DNA of 34,558 nt from Marinagarivorans sp. Its GTDB lineage: Bacteria > Pseudomonadota > Gammaproteobacteria > Pseudomonadales > Cellvibrionaceae. Of the stretch, positions 8,340-17,667 are shown one piece after another. A program made the translations under genes and the position numbers. The DNA lies in NCBI GenBank assembly GCA_028281865.1, contig JANQJB010000157.1, positions 1 through 34,558 on the forward strand. The letters run 5' to 3'. The number at the start of each line of letters is the position of its first letter. The first letter of the stretch is position 1. The notes under the pieces were generated by a model. The model saw only the letters and a list, made by a program, of their open reading frames with translations. It ran no database searches and was not told where the DNA came from.

Positions 8340-9389
8340 ATGAAAACTTTACGCCTATTGAGTCTAACATTGACCATTGGATTGGTCGCGTGTGGTGGGT
8401 CTAGTAATCAAAACCCCGACTCTTCTAGCTCTAGCAGTAGTTCGTCGTCTAGCTCCAGCTCTTCCTCAAGCAGCTCTAGCTCATCGTCGAGCAGCTCATC
8501 CAGTAGCAGTTCCAGCTCTTCCTCCAGCAGCTCCTCGAGCTCGAGTAGTTCAAGTTCCAGTAGTTCTAGTTCAAGCTCCAGTAGTTCTAGCTCTTCAGGT
8601 ATGGTTAATCTCAATTGTGAAGGTGAGGTTATGCTTGGGCAGCAAGCTTATGAGGATTCGTGCCAACGCTGTCACGGCGATCCCACTGCGGGCAATCCTT
8701 CTTGGCGCGGCGACAATGCCGGTATTGACTTCGATAGTATTAACGGAAACGGCTATAAAAAACGCGGAAATGACGGAGGAAATCGCGTAAAAATGGACTT
8801 GGATAAATTTATCGACCGTTGGATGCCAACTGGCAATCAAAATAACAACGCTACTGCAACCGAAGCGGAGAATATTACCGCCTACCTTACCTCAGTGGTT
8901 GGAGGAGACTGGAAGTGGTGCCCGGGAGATACCTGGCCGCCAGAAGCGACTCAAACCAGCAACAGTAATCTCTCGCAGCGGGCTGATAATGTTCCCGCTG
9001 ATGCCCATCCCGATATTCTCAAGTACCGCGATGACATAAAACTGGGTGATATTGAAAACGCGCCAAAGGGCAATAGCTGGAAAGATAGCTACTCAGTTGG
9101 CGATCAGTGTTTCTGCGACACCAACGGTTTTGACCATGGCATAGGAGGTAAAATGGTCGATACTCCATCTGGCCGCAAAACTGTAAGACAAGCCTGTGCC
9201 ATGATTGGTAATGGGCCAGGAGCCGCTGGAAACCCTATTTATAATGATATTCAATGCGGAAACGGTCCAGCTAATAATGCACCGGATGAAACCTATTGTC
9301 CTGGGCGTGTTGATCTTAAAGGTAATAAAGCAAAAGATGGCTGCCGCCACATTGGGCCGACATGGAACTTTGCAAAAGCGATGACATAA
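8340..9389 (+). CDS. Poly-serine-linked c-type cytochrome lipoprotein
   Basis: A 349-residue exported lipoprotein. Residues 1-18 are a lipoprotein signal with lipobox L15-V-A-C18. Residues 28-86 are 59 consecutive serines encoded by a mixture of all six serine codons. A class I cytochrome c domain follows, with haem motif CQRCH at 108-112 and a likely axial methionine M162 in RWMPTGN. The remaining 150 residues form an unrecognised domain rich in Gly, Asn and Cys, with Cys pairs such as DQCFCD that may form disulphides. Poly-serine linkers are characteristic of secreted carbohydrate-active and redox proteins of Saccharophagus, Teredinibacter and Cellvibrio. The protein probably sits in the periplasm or outer membrane and carries electrons, perhaps for an oxidative enzyme. 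The partner is not identifiable. The ribosome site is weak. Confidence 0.88.
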   Translation: MKTLRLLSLTLTIGLVACGGSSNQNPDSSSSSSSSSSSSSSSSSSSSSSSSSSSSSSSSSSSSSSSSSSSSSSSSSSSSSSSSSSSGMVNLNCEGEVMLGQQAYEDSCQRCHGDPTAGNPSWRGDNAGIDFDSINGNGYKKRGNDGGNRVKMDLDKFIDRWMPTGNQNNNATATEAENITAYLTSVVGGDWKWCPGDTWPPEATQTSNSNLSQRADNVPADAHPDILKYRDDIKLGDIENAPKGNSWKDSYSVGDQCFCDTNGFDHGIGGKMVDTPSGRKTVRQACAMIGNGPGAAGNPIYNDIQCGNGPANNAPDETYCPGRVDLKGNKAKDGCRHIGPTWNFAKAMT

Positions 9390-9469
9390 TAAGTTTGTAA
9401 AGTGCCATTCAAGCAATGGCACGCTTTTGCATTGTCTGTAGCGCAAAAAATTATTCGCTTTTTGCAATG
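9372..9469. terminator. Bidirectional terminator region between convergent genes
   Basis: The core hairpin pairs 9402-9409 with 9415-9422 perfectly around a five-base loop and is followed by GCTTTTGC. An outer arm pairs 9372-9380 with 9422-9430. A second hairpin pairs 9443-9449 with 9459-9465, with CATTG/CAATG able to extend it. The region separates the cytochrome lipoprotein gene from the convergent lipoprotein gene, so it probably ends transcription from both sides. The T-tracts are short, so efficiency is uncertain. Confidence 0.6.
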
Positions 9470-9550
9470 TACACTTTTTTTCTCTTAGCGGCTTAGGCCG
9501 CCCGCCAAACCACCTTTAAATCATTTCCCTGTACCGAGCAACTAACACGT

Positions 9551-10114
9551 TTATTGCCCAATCTGATACAGGTCATTAACAATTGAATCCGAGATCAATC
9601 TGATATCTTTAAGCTCATCGTCTGCTCCCCATCTGAAGGCTGCTATTTCTGCGTTAACAGCTAAATCTTTGAGATAAGAATATTTTGTTGTGTAATTGCT
9701 GTCCGCAAAATGGGCTAATTTTTTAGCATTTTTATAAATGTTTACTCTGTGCGAGAGCAGAGGTTTATTTAATGCTTTTCCGCCATAATTAAAGTTGCGT
9801 TTATAATCTATGATAATTTTAATCGTGGCATCAGCACTTGAGGAGTTTGGCGCCAAAATATTTTTTTCTTTTAAGGCCCTATTTATATAATTTTTAAATT
9901 GCTTTTCCATCTCTTCTTGGTTCGAAAATGAACTGTCTCCGTCTCTCACATTAGCGCCATCGCCTAGCGTAAGGTTTACTGTTAGTTCGTCCAAGTAGTA
10001 TATCGATTGCTCTTTTTTTAATGGTGTGGGCTTTTCATCATATACGTAGGGTGAATTCGAGCAGCTGATTGTTAAGAAAGCAATAAAGACTATAAATAAT
10101 TTGTTAATGGCCAT
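9551..10114 (-). CDS. Hypothetical lipoprotein
   Basis: A 187-residue protein with a short lipoprotein signal (hydrophobic stretch IVFIAFLTI followed by the lipobox SC at residues 17-18). I do not recognise the mature domain. It is mixed alpha and beta, with a DATIKIIIDYKRNF strand, and carries no catalytic motif I can identify. It resembles small outer-membrane-anchored lipoproteins that form a strand-helix fold in which a Ser/Asp-Ala-Thr segment leads into a central strand. The gene is more AT-rich than its neighbours. It converges on the cytochrome lipoprotein and lies downstream of the phosphatase gene on the same strand, 182 bases away, so it probably has its own promoter. Confidence 0.75.
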   Translation of the reverse strand: MAINKLFIVFIAFLTISCSNSPYVYDEKPTPLKKEQSIYYLDELTVNLTLGDGANVRDGDSSFSNQEEMEKQFKNYINRALKEKNILAPNSSSADATIKIIIDYKRNFNYGGKALNKPLLSHRVNIYKNAKKLAHFADSNYTTKYSYLKDLAVNAEIAAFRWGADDELKDIRLISDSIVNDLYQIGQ

Positions 10115-10296
10115 GGTTTGTCCTAAATTGATTTTACGTTATTACGCTAATCAGATTGAGTATTTTCTTTAAGACGAACGAGCCGGTCGAATCCGCACAT
10201 TTTTATTTGCTGCGTGATAGGCTCGTCATAGAAGGCGATATAATGAAATGAAAGTAATCACAATTTAGGTGTGTAAGAGGAGAGGCAGTATAGCGT

Positions 10297-12231
10297 TTAT
10301 TCCCAACGAGCTTCGTTCTCATCCGATATAAATTCAACATCCTCTTGGTCAGAGCATAATTGCATAATTTTCACCGGCACATTATTTTCATCGAGTTCTA
10401 CCCAGCCAACCCCAGAGGCGTTGACTAAGCGCTCGCCTTTAGATGCCGGCTCGGGTTTATGTGGAATAACACGCATGCTGCGTCTTTTAGTAAAAAAGTT
10501 GAGTGGTGACCAAGGAGCATAGAGCCAACGATTCAGTCGGTCTAATATTTCCAGTATTGTTTTTGGAAAAGTATTGCGCAAGCCACTGCTGGTAATCTGC
10601 CAAATCTGCGGACCTTGTTCATTGCGCCGTAGTTCAATGTGATACGCAAAGGAATAATGTACGTCGCCCGATAAAATAATAAAATGCTGCGGTGTGCGCG
10701 AATGATGGAACATATTCATTAAAAAACGTGCAGCTCCCGGATGTGCCATCCAGTTCTCAGCGTCCACTGCGAGCGGGTTGCCAAAAAAAGTGAAAACGCG
10801 TTGAATCGCTTCAATAAGCTTTACACCAAATATTGGTGCGGGAGAAACCAACACTACGGAGTCAAGCCCAATGAGTTGCTGTTGTAATTCGGTAAGAGCT
10901 TCCCAGTCCATCAAACCCGATGGTTTGTTTAACGACCTTTCCGAGCGCCAGCGCTGTGTACGTGTGTCGAGTACTACAAGTGGTGGTTGGGTCTGCCAAC
11001 TATAATGCCACTCTGAAAACTCAAGTATTTCTTCAAGTAGCGCCTTGTGAACCTCGCTGCCCGGTTGTGCAAACGCTTTCTGCGTTTTGCCAATCAGAGC
11101 TGGCGAGAATTTTTCTGGGGCATTGCCCAAGCCTTGGAAAACTAAATAAGCCAGTAAAGCATTTCCGATAATTCTTTGTGAAAGAGGATCATTGTAAACG
11201 GCTTGTTCCCAAGCTGCGGTGAGGTTCCAATCGTCGGTAACATCGTGATCATCAAAAATCATTGCCGTCGCTACATGGGCGAGCACTCGTTGAGTTTTGT
11301 CGAGGTTTTCAACAAAATTCTCAACACATTTTTGTTCGTCTCGATACTGTTTTTTTTGCTCGTCGCTAAGCGACTCAGGTGGTGAACTATCGGCGAGAGA
11401 CCAACATGTTGGAGACCAAACCAATAAGTACATGCAGGTTATTTCGGCAAGCGACATAAGATGGTTTCGGGTATTCACAGCGGTAAATACACGTTTTTGC
11501 TTACCACAGGTAGTGCGCGGTAACAAGCTTTCGCGGCGATAGTAGTACGGCGTTTCGTTTAAGTTCTTACTGTCTGATACTGTTATTTCACTATTGAGTG
11601 AAGGTTCGAAAATCTCATTTTTAAACTGTAAAAGCTTAATCAACGCTTGAATAACTTTTAAGGTCGGTCCTGCGACGAAGTCTACGTAAATTTGATCGCC
11701 GCTTTGCACAAGCACACTGGGCCAAGTTGCCGCATTTTTTGTTTTTAATTTTGACTCGAGTAAATCGTCTATGCGTACAAAAGCGTCGGTGCTGCTATGG
11801 TGGATTTTGCGGCAAGAGCCATGCAGAATATTTTTAAGTCGTGCTCCAATGACAAAAGCAGGGGAGTCAAGGCTCGGATAACAAATATTTTCAAGTAGAT
11901 CGGTGCATTTCCTCCACGGCTCGTGCTCATTGTTACGCAAATAAATTTGGTAAGGTATCAGCGTATCCGCAGGCATTGGAGATTTAAAAGGTAAATCGAT
12001 AAGGACAGTGAAGCAGTGCTTGGCTAATTGAATTTGCGTCCGTACCTTGTCGATTTCTGCGCTTTCGTAACAAATACACGCCTTGTCGGGAAGAGTGAGT
12101 TCAATGCGCCACTGCAATTCGGTTGTGGTCACCAACCAAAATGCTATCTTCTGGTGTGTCAGCCGCCTGATTATAGGACCAGCGAGAATAGCGGGGAGGG
12201 CTGTTTCGTTTGTTGATTCAATTGCAGACAT
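10297..12231 (-). CDS. PhoD-like metallophosphatase family protein
   Basis: A 644-residue protein with the binuclear metallophosphatase motifs of the PhoD / alkaline phosphatase D superfamily: SGDQIYVD at 177-184, MIFDDHDVTDDW at 324-335 and LSGDVHYSFAYH at 520-531. These supply the expected metal-binding Asp and His residues. The N-terminal 140 residues form a beta-rich region like the Fn3-like domain of PhoD relatives. No Tat or Sec signal is visible, so unlike classical secreted PhoD it is probably cytoplasmic. Such proteins hydrolyse phosphoesters; the substrate cannot be told. The segment 190-250 is poorly conserved and may be a family-specific insertion. It lies 188 bases downstream of the two-component genes on the same strand and might be under their control, but nothing in the sequence shows this. 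Confidence 0.85.
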   Translation of the reverse strand: MSAIESTNETALPAILAGPIIRRLTHQKIAFWLVTTTELQWRIELTLPDKACICYESAEIDKVRTQIQLAKHCFTVLIDLPFKSPMPADTLIPYQIYLRNNEHEPWRKCTDLLENICYPSLDSPAFVIGARLKNILHGSCRKIHHSSTDAFVRIDDLLESKLKTKNAATWPSVLVQSGDQIYVDFVAGPTLKVIQALIKLLQFKNEIFEPSLNSEITVSDSKNLNETPYYYRRESLLPRTTCGKQKRVFTAVNTRNHLMSLAEITCMYLLVWSPTCWSLADSSPPESLSDEQKKQYRDEQKCVENFVENLDKTQRVLAHVATAMIFDDHDVTDDWNLTAAWEQAVYNDPLSQRIIGNALLAYLVFQGLGNAPEKFSPALIGKTQKAFAQPGSEVHKALLEEILEFSEWHYSWQTQPPLVVLDTRTQRWRSERSLNKPSGLMDWEALTELQQQLIGLDSVVLVSPAPIFGVKLIEAIQRVFTFFGNPLAVDAENWMAHPGAARFLMNMFHHSRTPQHFIILSGDVHYSFAYHIELRRNEQGPQIWQITSSGLRNTFPKTILEILDRLNRWLYAPWSPLNFFTKRRSMRVIPHKPEPASKGERLVNASGVGWVELDENNVPVKIMQLCSDQEDVEFISDENEARWE

Positions 12232-12419
12232 TCATTCAAAAGAGATAACTACTTGAAGGCTTTTACTGTTGAATTAAAGAATTGTATCACTAATGTCGCA
12301 ATAGGGTTACTTCAGACGATAACTCACCGGCTATTTAGTTATGTCCGAAGAGTGAGTTACCTGCTTTGCGCAAAAGTTTAATGATGTTTTGCTGCCACCC
12401 TCAGGGTGAGGGCCAAGTG

Positions 12420-13028
12420 TCAAAGCCAACCTTTCCGCCGTGCTATACGGGCCGCTTCAACCCGATTCCTCGCGTTTAATTTGCTTGAGGCGCTCGATAA
12501 GTAATTTCTGACCGTACCAGAAGACAAATGCAGTTTTTCCGCAATTTCGTCAGTTTTCAAACCGTCGCCAGCCAATTTTAGCACCTTGCGTTCTTTTTCA
12601 TTTAGGGGATCGATTTCTCCCCATGCCTCAGTGACAAGTTCGGGGTCGATTATTTTTCTTCCTGCTATTATCTTGCGAATTGCATCGGCAAGTTGTTCCG
12701 AAGGAGCATCTTTCAATAAATAACCTTTTACGCCAGCTTCCATGGCACGTTTTAAATAACCGGCGCGTGCGAAGGTTGTTAAAATAATAATCTTTATCGC
12801 ACTGTTATTACGTTGGAGCTTTTGCGCCAGTTCAAGCCCGCTCATTTCAGGCATTTCGATATCTGTGATTAAAATATCAATCTCGTGTTCATTGCAAGCC
12901 TTAAAGGCCTCTGCGCCGTTTTCGGCTTTAAATTTGACCTCAAAGTCTTCCTCCAGCGAAAGCAATGCACTAAGTGCGCCTAAGACCATACCTTGATCCT
13001 CGGCAATTCCGATATTAATCATATTCAT
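12420..13028 (-). CDS. NarL/LuxR-type response regulator (DesR-like)
   Basis: A 202-residue two-domain regulator. The receiver domain (about 4-120) has the acidic pair E10-D11, the phospho-acceptor D56 in LITDIEMPEMSG, T84 and K106. The C-terminal LuxR-type helix-turn-helix (about 135-200) contains LNEKERKVLKLAGDGLKTDE and LSSGTVRNYLS. On phosphorylation by its kinase it should bind DNA as a dimer. Its ATG overlaps the kinase stop codon by 4 bases, so the two are translationally coupled and form one signalling unit. In Gram-positive bacteria DesK-DesR controls a fatty-acid desaturase. No desaturase or ABC transporter is next to it here, so the target is unknown. Confidence 0.93.
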   Translation of the reverse strand: MNMINIGIAEDQGMVLGALSALLSLEEDFEVKFKAENGAEAFKACNEHEIDILITDIEMPEMSGLELAQKLQRNNSAIKIIILTTFARAGYLKRAMEAGVKGYLLKDAPSEQLADAIRKIIAGRKIIDPELVTEAWGEIDPLNEKERKVLKLAGDGLKTDEIAEKLHLSSGTVRNYLSSASSKLNARNRVEAARIARRKGWL

Positions 13029-14158
13029 TTTTCTTGTATTGGATGCTCAGACATATTTTTATTTAACGGTAAATTTATTTCGCTATGAAAACCCGATTCA
13101 ATATTGTAAAGAAATTCACCGCCTGCTTGCTCAACGCGTTCGCGTATCCCTTTGATACCATTCCCTTCGGTTATCGAATCGATTTTTCCATCGTCATTAA
13201 AGCTAAAGTGCAGGTCATTTTCACCTTGGGTTAAAGTTAGTGAACAGGTATGCGCATTTGAATGACGGATTAAGTTTGTAGTGAGCTCCTTGATGATAAA
13301 CGGCAGAATGGCATTATATTCAGCCGGTATTTCACTAAAATCTAAACTGTAGTCAAAGTCAATTCCAGCGCTTTCTAAAGTCGATTGAGTCATTTTGATT
13401 AGCTCAGTTAATTCACCTGTGCGATAACCTGTAACGGCTTCTCTAACCGAAGTGAGTGTATCGCGGCTGATATTCTCAAGATCTTGAATTTCTTTTTTTG
13501 CTTTTTCAATATCTTTATCAATCAGTTTGCGCGCTAACTCAGCTTTCAAGGTAATACTCGATAAGGTATGCCCCATAAGATCGTGTAGATCTCGCGCAAT
13601 TCTCTCCCGCTCAGCTTTTGCCGCGAGATATTTAATTTCGCTCTGTGATAGGTGTATTTCTTGATTTTTGCGCACGATTGTCGCGCTGAAAATACTTGTA
13701 AAGCCGATGATAGCTGCAAAGCCCACACCCGGAATTAAATAGTGATTTGGCAGTTCAAAGTACCAAAAGTTAAATGTCGCCCAAGAGCAAACGAGTATTA
13801 TTAGCGCTATACCGATGCGTAAGTTTAACGTAAGACCCGCGCAGGCGGCGGCGTAAACAAAAAAAGTAGCAGCGCCGGTATGAATACGCGTAAGCACTGT
13901 TGCGATAATACACATAAGCACAGCGTGAAAAATAATCTCCTCTGCCTTGGCGCGAAACGTACGGAAGTAGCTGATGAGAAACATCAATGTTCCAAGAGCA
14001 CTTAGAGTAAAGTCTGAGGCGTCAAATTTTGATGCGTAAAAAATTAGCGGATAAAGATAAAACGCGAGATAGATTAGCCAGACGTAGGGCAAAAAACCCT
14101 GTTGGATTTTGGCCGGAATTAACCATTGATGGAATTTTTTGAGAGTCGATAAAATCAT
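13025..14158 (-). CDS. DesK-type sensor histidine kinase (HisKA_3)
   Basis: A 377-residue membrane kinase. Residues 20-165 contain five or six hydrophobic segments. A linker helix of about 20 residues leads to the HisKA_3 dimerisation domain with phospho-accepting H192 in RERIARDLHDLMGHTLSS, followed by a HATPase_c domain with an N-box (KELTTNLIRHSNAH) and the GNGIKGIRERVEQAGG segment. The architecture is that of DesK, which senses membrane state with its multi-helix domain. It has no periplasmic sensor domain, so the signal is likely in the membrane. It is transcribed divergently from guaB across 248 bases and ends in a 4-base overlap with its response regulator. Confidence 0.93.
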   Translation of the reverse strand: MILSTLKKFHQWLIPAKIQQGFLPYVWLIYLAFYLYPLIFYASKFDASDFTLSALGTLMFLISYFRTFRAKAEEIIFHAVLMCIIATVLTRIHTGAATFFVYAAACAGLTLNLRIGIALIILVCSWATFNFWYFELPNHYLIPGVGFAAIIGFTSIFSATIVRKNQEIHLSQSEIKYLAAKAERERIARDLHDLMGHTLSSITLKAELARKLIDKDIEKAKKEIQDLENISRDTLTSVREAVTGYRTGELTELIKMTQSTLESAGIDFDYSLDFSEIPAEYNAILPFIIKELTTNLIRHSNAHTCSLTLTQGENDLHFSFNDDGKIDSITEGNGIKGIRERVEQAGGEFLYNIESGFHSEINLPLNKNMSEHPIQEK

Positions 14159-14355
14159 TTTGATAGATCGCCGAGTCGTTTATTACACGCTAAAGATATT
14201 TTATAGCAAGCTAATCACAGGAGTGATAAGGTCTTTTTTCAGCATTATGCCAATATTTAACTTTGCGATTGAGTCATCTTCGTCATCAATATCGATGACA
14301 ATTGTCACAAAGAGTCCGCCAAAGGCCCCACATGGCGTTTGACACATAAACAGGG

Positions 14356-14361
14356 TATAAT
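14356..14361 (+). promoter_or_regulatory. Possible -10 box of the guaB promoter
   Basis: TATAAT, a perfect consensus -10 hexamer, lies about 45 bases before the guaB ATG. A TTGACA at 14339-14344 is only 11 bases upstream and cannot be its -35. No good -35 is present at 16-18 bases, so an activator or another promoter may be involved. Confidence 0.35.
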
Positions 14362-14406
14362 TGCCGGTTTATTTTAATCCGTCAGACTGTGAGGTGGGGC
14401 AGTTCT

Positions 14407-15885
14407 ATGTTAAGGATCGCTGAAGATGCGTTAACCTTTGACGATGTGCTTTTAGTTCCTAGGCATTCCAATGTGACTGCGCGTAACGTTTCTCTAAAAA
14501 CGCAATTGACGCGCGGCATTTCTTTAAATATCCCCTTAATTTCCGCTGCGATGGACACCGTCACCGAGGCGCGTTTGGCGATTGCGCTTGCGCAAGAGGG
14601 CGGGCTTGGTGTGATCCACAAAAGTATGTCCATTGAACAGCAGGCATTGGAGGTACGCGCGGTTAAAAAGTTTGAAGCTGGAGTGGTGAAAGACCCTATC
14701 ACCATTGCGCCCGACGCGAAAATTAGTGATCTTATTGCGGTGACGCAAAAGCACAAAATCTCCGGTTTGCCCGTTGTTAATGGCAATGATTTGGTGGGCA
14801 TTGTTACAGGTAGGGACTTGCGCTTCGAAACCAATTTTGATGCCCCTGTATCGAGTATCATGACGCCTAAAGAGCGCTTGGTGACGGTCAAAGAGGGCGC
14901 TAGTCCGGATCAAGTTCGCGAGGCTTTGCACAGGCATCGGATCGAAAAAATCTTGGTTGTAGACGATGAGTTCAACCTAAAAGGGCTGATCACGGTTAAA
15001 GATATCAGCAAGGCGGAGGCGTATCCGAAAGCCTGTAAAGATGAATTCGGGCGATTGCGCGTCGGTGCAAGTGTCGGCACAAGCCCTGATACCGATGATC
15101 GCATTGCTGCGCTCGTAGAGGCCGGTGTCGATGTACTGGTAGTCGATACCGCTCATGGCCATTCAAAAAATGTTATTGAACGGGTGGCTAAGATTAAGGC
15201 ACATCACAGCGGCGTTCAGGTTATTGGTGGCAATATTGCCACGGCTGCTGCGGCAAAAGCACTGGCTGATGCCGGAGCTGATGCGGTGAAAGTCGGTATT
15301 GGCCCCGGTTCGATTTGTACTACGCGTATTGTTACAGGTATTGGCGTACCGCAAATAACCGCTGTTTCCAATGTTGCGAAAGAGCTTAAAGATTCTGGCA
15401 TCCCAGTTATCGCAGACGGTGGAATTCGTTTTTCGGGTGATATCGCAAAAGCCATTGTCGCCGGAGCGCACGTAGTGATGATGGGTTCGATGTTTGCCGG
15501 AACTGAAGAGGCACCGGGTGAGGTCGAGCTCTATCAAGGTCGTACCTACAAGGCTTATCGTGGTATGGGATCTCTCGGTGCCATGGCAAAGAACCAGGGC
15601 TCGTCAGACCGCTATTTTCAGGATGTCAGTAAAGGAATGGAAAAGCTGGTTCCAGAGGGTATTGAAGGTCGGGTCCCGTACAAAGGCCCGTTGGCGGCTA
15701 TTGTGCATCAACTAATGGGTGGCTTGAGCGCGTCTATGGGATATACCGGCAGTGAAAGCATCGATATTATGCGTACCGAGCCAGAGTTTGTTCGCGTAAC
15801 AGCGGCGGGCATGAGTGAGAGCCATGTCCACGACGTAAGTATTACCAAAGAAGCACCGAATTATCCGAGCAGCGGAAGTTTTTAA
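14407..15885 (+). CDS. guaB: Inosine-5'-monophosphate dehydrogenase
   Basis: GuaB oxidises IMP to XMP with NAD+, the committed step of guanine nucleotide synthesis, in the cytoplasm. The 492-residue protein has the usual TIM barrel interrupted by two CBS domains (about 93-200, including SGLPVVNG and [11 protein letters not shown]). It has the catalytic cysteine C304 in GPGSICTTR, the phosphate-binding GGIRFSGD and the mobile-flap region [11 protein letters not shown] chose the ATG at 14407 because GAGGTGGGG ends 7 bases before it and the N-terminus [16 protein letters not shown] matches family members; a GTG at 14389 would add six residues of ribosome-binding sequence. It is followed by guaA on the same strand after an unusual 148-base gap containing a terminator hairpin. 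Confidence 0.98.
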   Translation: MLRIAEDALTFDDVLLVPRHSNVTARNVSLKTQLTRGISLNIPLISAAMDTVTEARLAIALAQEGGLGVIHKSMSIEQQALEVRAVKKFEAGVVKDPITIAPDAKISDLIAVTQKHKISGLPVVNGNDLVGIVTGRDLRFETNFDAPVSSIMTPKERLVTVKEGASPDQVREALHRHRIEKILVVDDEFNLKGLITVKDISKAEAYPKACKDEFGRLRVGASVGTSPDTDDRIAALVEAGVDVLVVDTAHGHSKNVIERVAKIKAHHSGVQVIGGNIATAAAAKALADAGADAVKVGIGPGSICTTRIVTGIGVPQITAVSNVAKELKDSGIPVIADGGIRFSGDIAKAIVAGAHVVMMGSMFAGTEEAPGEVELYQGRTYKAYRGMGSLGAMAKNQGSSDRYFQDVSKGMEKLVPEGIEGRVPYKGPLAAIVHQLMGGLSASMGYTGSESIDIMRTEPEFVRVTAAGMSESHVHDVSITKEAPNYPSSGSF

Positions 15886-15889
15886 TAAG

Positions 15890-15934
15890 CTAGGGCAGCG
15901 CTGACTATATTCACAGCACTCAGAGGCGTCCTAG
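15890..15934 (+). promoter_or_regulatory. Structured element in the guaB-guaA spacer
   Basis: CTAGG at 15890-15894 pairs with CCTAG at 15930-15934. Inside, AGCGCTG (15897-15903) pairs with CAGCACT (15914-15920) at six of seven positions. Together they make a stem-loop that ends 26 bases before a strong intrinsic terminator, an arrangement similar to attenuators. It does not match any riboswitch I know. Confidence 0.4.
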
Positions 15935-15960
15935 ATTTTCATTTTTAATTCGTTACTTAG

Positions 15961-16010
15961 GCAGGCAACACGAAACCGATGAACACTGGTTTCTTTTTGC
16001 CTGCTTTTTT
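15961..16010 (+). terminator. Intrinsic terminator / attenuator before guaA
   Basis: GCAGGCAA (15961-15968) pairs perfectly with TTGCCTGC (15997-16004), GAAACC (15972-15977) pairs with GGTTTC (15988-15993), and TTTTTT follows at 16005-16010. Only 23 bases remain before the guaA ATG. A promoter after this hairpin is therefore unlikely, and guaA must be reached by readthrough or by an internal promoter whose transcript includes the hairpin. Confidence 0.75.
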
Positions 16011-16033
16011 ATTTTATTAAAGGCCAGATTTAA

Positions 16034-17611
16034 ATGAGTGTTGATATCCATTCCCAGCGAATTTTGATTCTTGATTTTGGCTCACAATATACTCAGTTGA
16101 TTGCACGGCGTGTGCGGGAAATTGGTGTTTATTCCGAAATTCGTGCATTCGATATTAGCGATGAGGAAATTCGAGCATTTAATCCCCGCGGTGTGATTTT
16201 AGCGGGTGGGCCAGAGTCGGTGACAACTTCTGATTCTCCGCGCTCTCCCGAGCTAATTTTTGAATTGGGAATTCCAGTTTTGGGTATCTGCTATGGCATG
16301 CAAACAATGGCGGTGCAGTTAGGCGGCAAAGTTCAGGGCTCAGATAAACAAGAGTTTGGTTACGCGCAAGTAACCGTCGAACAAGAAAACGCACTATTTA
16401 AAAAACTTTATGATGCGCGTGATGCCAATGATCGCAGTTTGTTGGATGTTTGGATGAGCCATGGCGATAAAGTTGTCGAATTGCCTGAGGGCTTTTCGGT
16501 TACAGCTTCAACGCCGTCTTGTCCAATTGCTGCAATGGCGCAGGAAGATAAAAAGTTTTACGGCGTACAATTTCATCCAGAGGTCACGCATACGCATAAA
16601 GGTAAGGAAATTCTAGAGCATTTTATCTTAGGTTTATGTGAATGCGATGTGCTTTGGACGCCTGCCAATATTGTTGCCGATTTAATTAAACGTGTTAAGG
16701 AGCAAGTGGGTACCGATAAAGTTTTGCTTGGACTTTCGGGCGGTGTGGACTCATCCGTCGTTGCTGCGCTTTTGCACAAGGCAATTGGCGATCAACTGAC
16801 ATGTGTCTTTGTTGACAACGGCCTATTGCGCAAGGATGAGGGTGATCAGGTGATGACCATGTTTGCGAAGAATATGGGCGTTAAAGTTATACGAGCTGAT
16901 GCTGAAGCGCTTTTCCTTTCAAAGTTAGTGGGTGTCAGTGATCCAGAACAAAAAAGAAAAATTATTGGCAATACCTTTATCGAAGTTTTTGATGAACAAG
17001 CGCATAAACTGCAAGGTATTAATTGGCTGGCACAAGGCACAATTTATCCAGATGTCATAGAGTCCGCAGCAGCCAAAACGGGCAAAGCCCATGTGATTAA
17101 ATCGCACCACAATGTTGGCGGCTTGCCGGAGCAAATGAAAATGTCCTTGGTTGAGCCATTGCGTGAATTATTCAAGGACGAGGTACGGAAGATCGGTTTA
17201 GAATTGGGCCTACCTTACGATATGGTTTATCGACACCCATTTCCGGGGCCGGGCTTAGGTGTGCGTATTTTGGGCGAGGTTAAAAAAGAATATGCGGATG
17301 TGTTGCGCGAAGCCGACGCTATTTTTATTGAAGAGCTGCACCACGCTGATTGGTATCATAAAACCAGCCAAGCGTTTGCGGTTTTTTTGCCCGTTAAGTC
17401 CGTTGGCGTTGTCGGCGATGCGCGTCGTTACGAATGGGTAATTGCGATTCGCGCCGTTGAAACAATCGATTTTATGACAGCGCGCTGGGCACAATTGCCC
17501 TACGAATTATTGGAAACTGTTTCCAATCGAATCATTAATGAAATCCCCGGAGTGTCGCGAGTCACCTACGATATTTCCAGTAAACCACCCGCGACAATTG
17601 AGTGGGAGTAG
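16034..17611 (+). CDS. guaA: GMP synthase (glutamine-hydrolysing)
   Basis: GuaA converts XMP to GMP using ATP and glutamine-derived ammonia in the cytoplasm. The 525-residue protein has a class I glutamine amidotransferase domain (about 8-200) with nucleophile C86 in LGICYGMQ and H181/E183 in QFHPEVTH. It also has an ATP pyrophosphatase domain with the P-loop LSGGVDSS (234-241), and a C-terminal dimerisation domain with [12 protein letters not shown] and the ending PPATIEWE. Length is normal. An AAAGG at 16019-16023 serves as ribosome site. It forms the classical guaBA arrangement, but here a terminator hairpin lies directly in front of it, suggesting that guaA may be tuned separately from guaB. 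Confidence 0.98.
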   Translation: MSVDIHSQRILILDFGSQYTQLIARRVREIGVYSEIRAFDISDEEIRAFNPRGVILAGGPESVTTSDSPRSPELIFELGIPVLGICYGMQTMAVQLGGKVQGSDKQEFGYAQVTVEQENALFKKLYDARDANDRSLLDVWMSHGDKVVELPEGFSVTASTPSCPIAAMAQEDKKFYGVQFHPEVTHTHKGKEILEHFILGLCECDVLWTPANIVADLIKRVKEQVGTDKVLLGLSGGVDSSVVAALLHKAIGDQLTCVFVDNGLLRKDEGDQVMTMFAKNMGVKVIRADAEALFLSKLVGVSDPEQKRKIIGNTFIEVFDEQAHKLQGINWLAQGTIYPDVIESAAAKTGKAHVIKSHHNVGGLPEQMKMSLVEPLRELFKDEVRKIGLELGLPYDMVYRHPFPGPGLGVRILGEVKKEYADVLREADAIFIEELHHADWYHKTSQAFAVFLPVKSVGVVGDARRYEWVIAIRAVETIDFMTARWAQLPYELLETVSNRIINEIPGVSRVTYDISSKPPATIEWE

Positions 17612-17667
17612 CATCAAGGCGTTTTAAGGCTCCGGCGCACTCACTTTGTATTTGAGATAGGTTCAAA

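Noticed and set aside
8408-8614. Minus-strand open frame rich in Glu and Leu
   Set aside because: It is the reverse complement of the serine codons of the linker; its composition follows from that and it has no ribosome site.
14339-14361. TTGACA plus TATAAT as a complete guaB promoter
   Set aside because: The spacer is only 11 bases, far from the 16-18 needed for sigma-70, so only the -10 box was kept, with low confidence.
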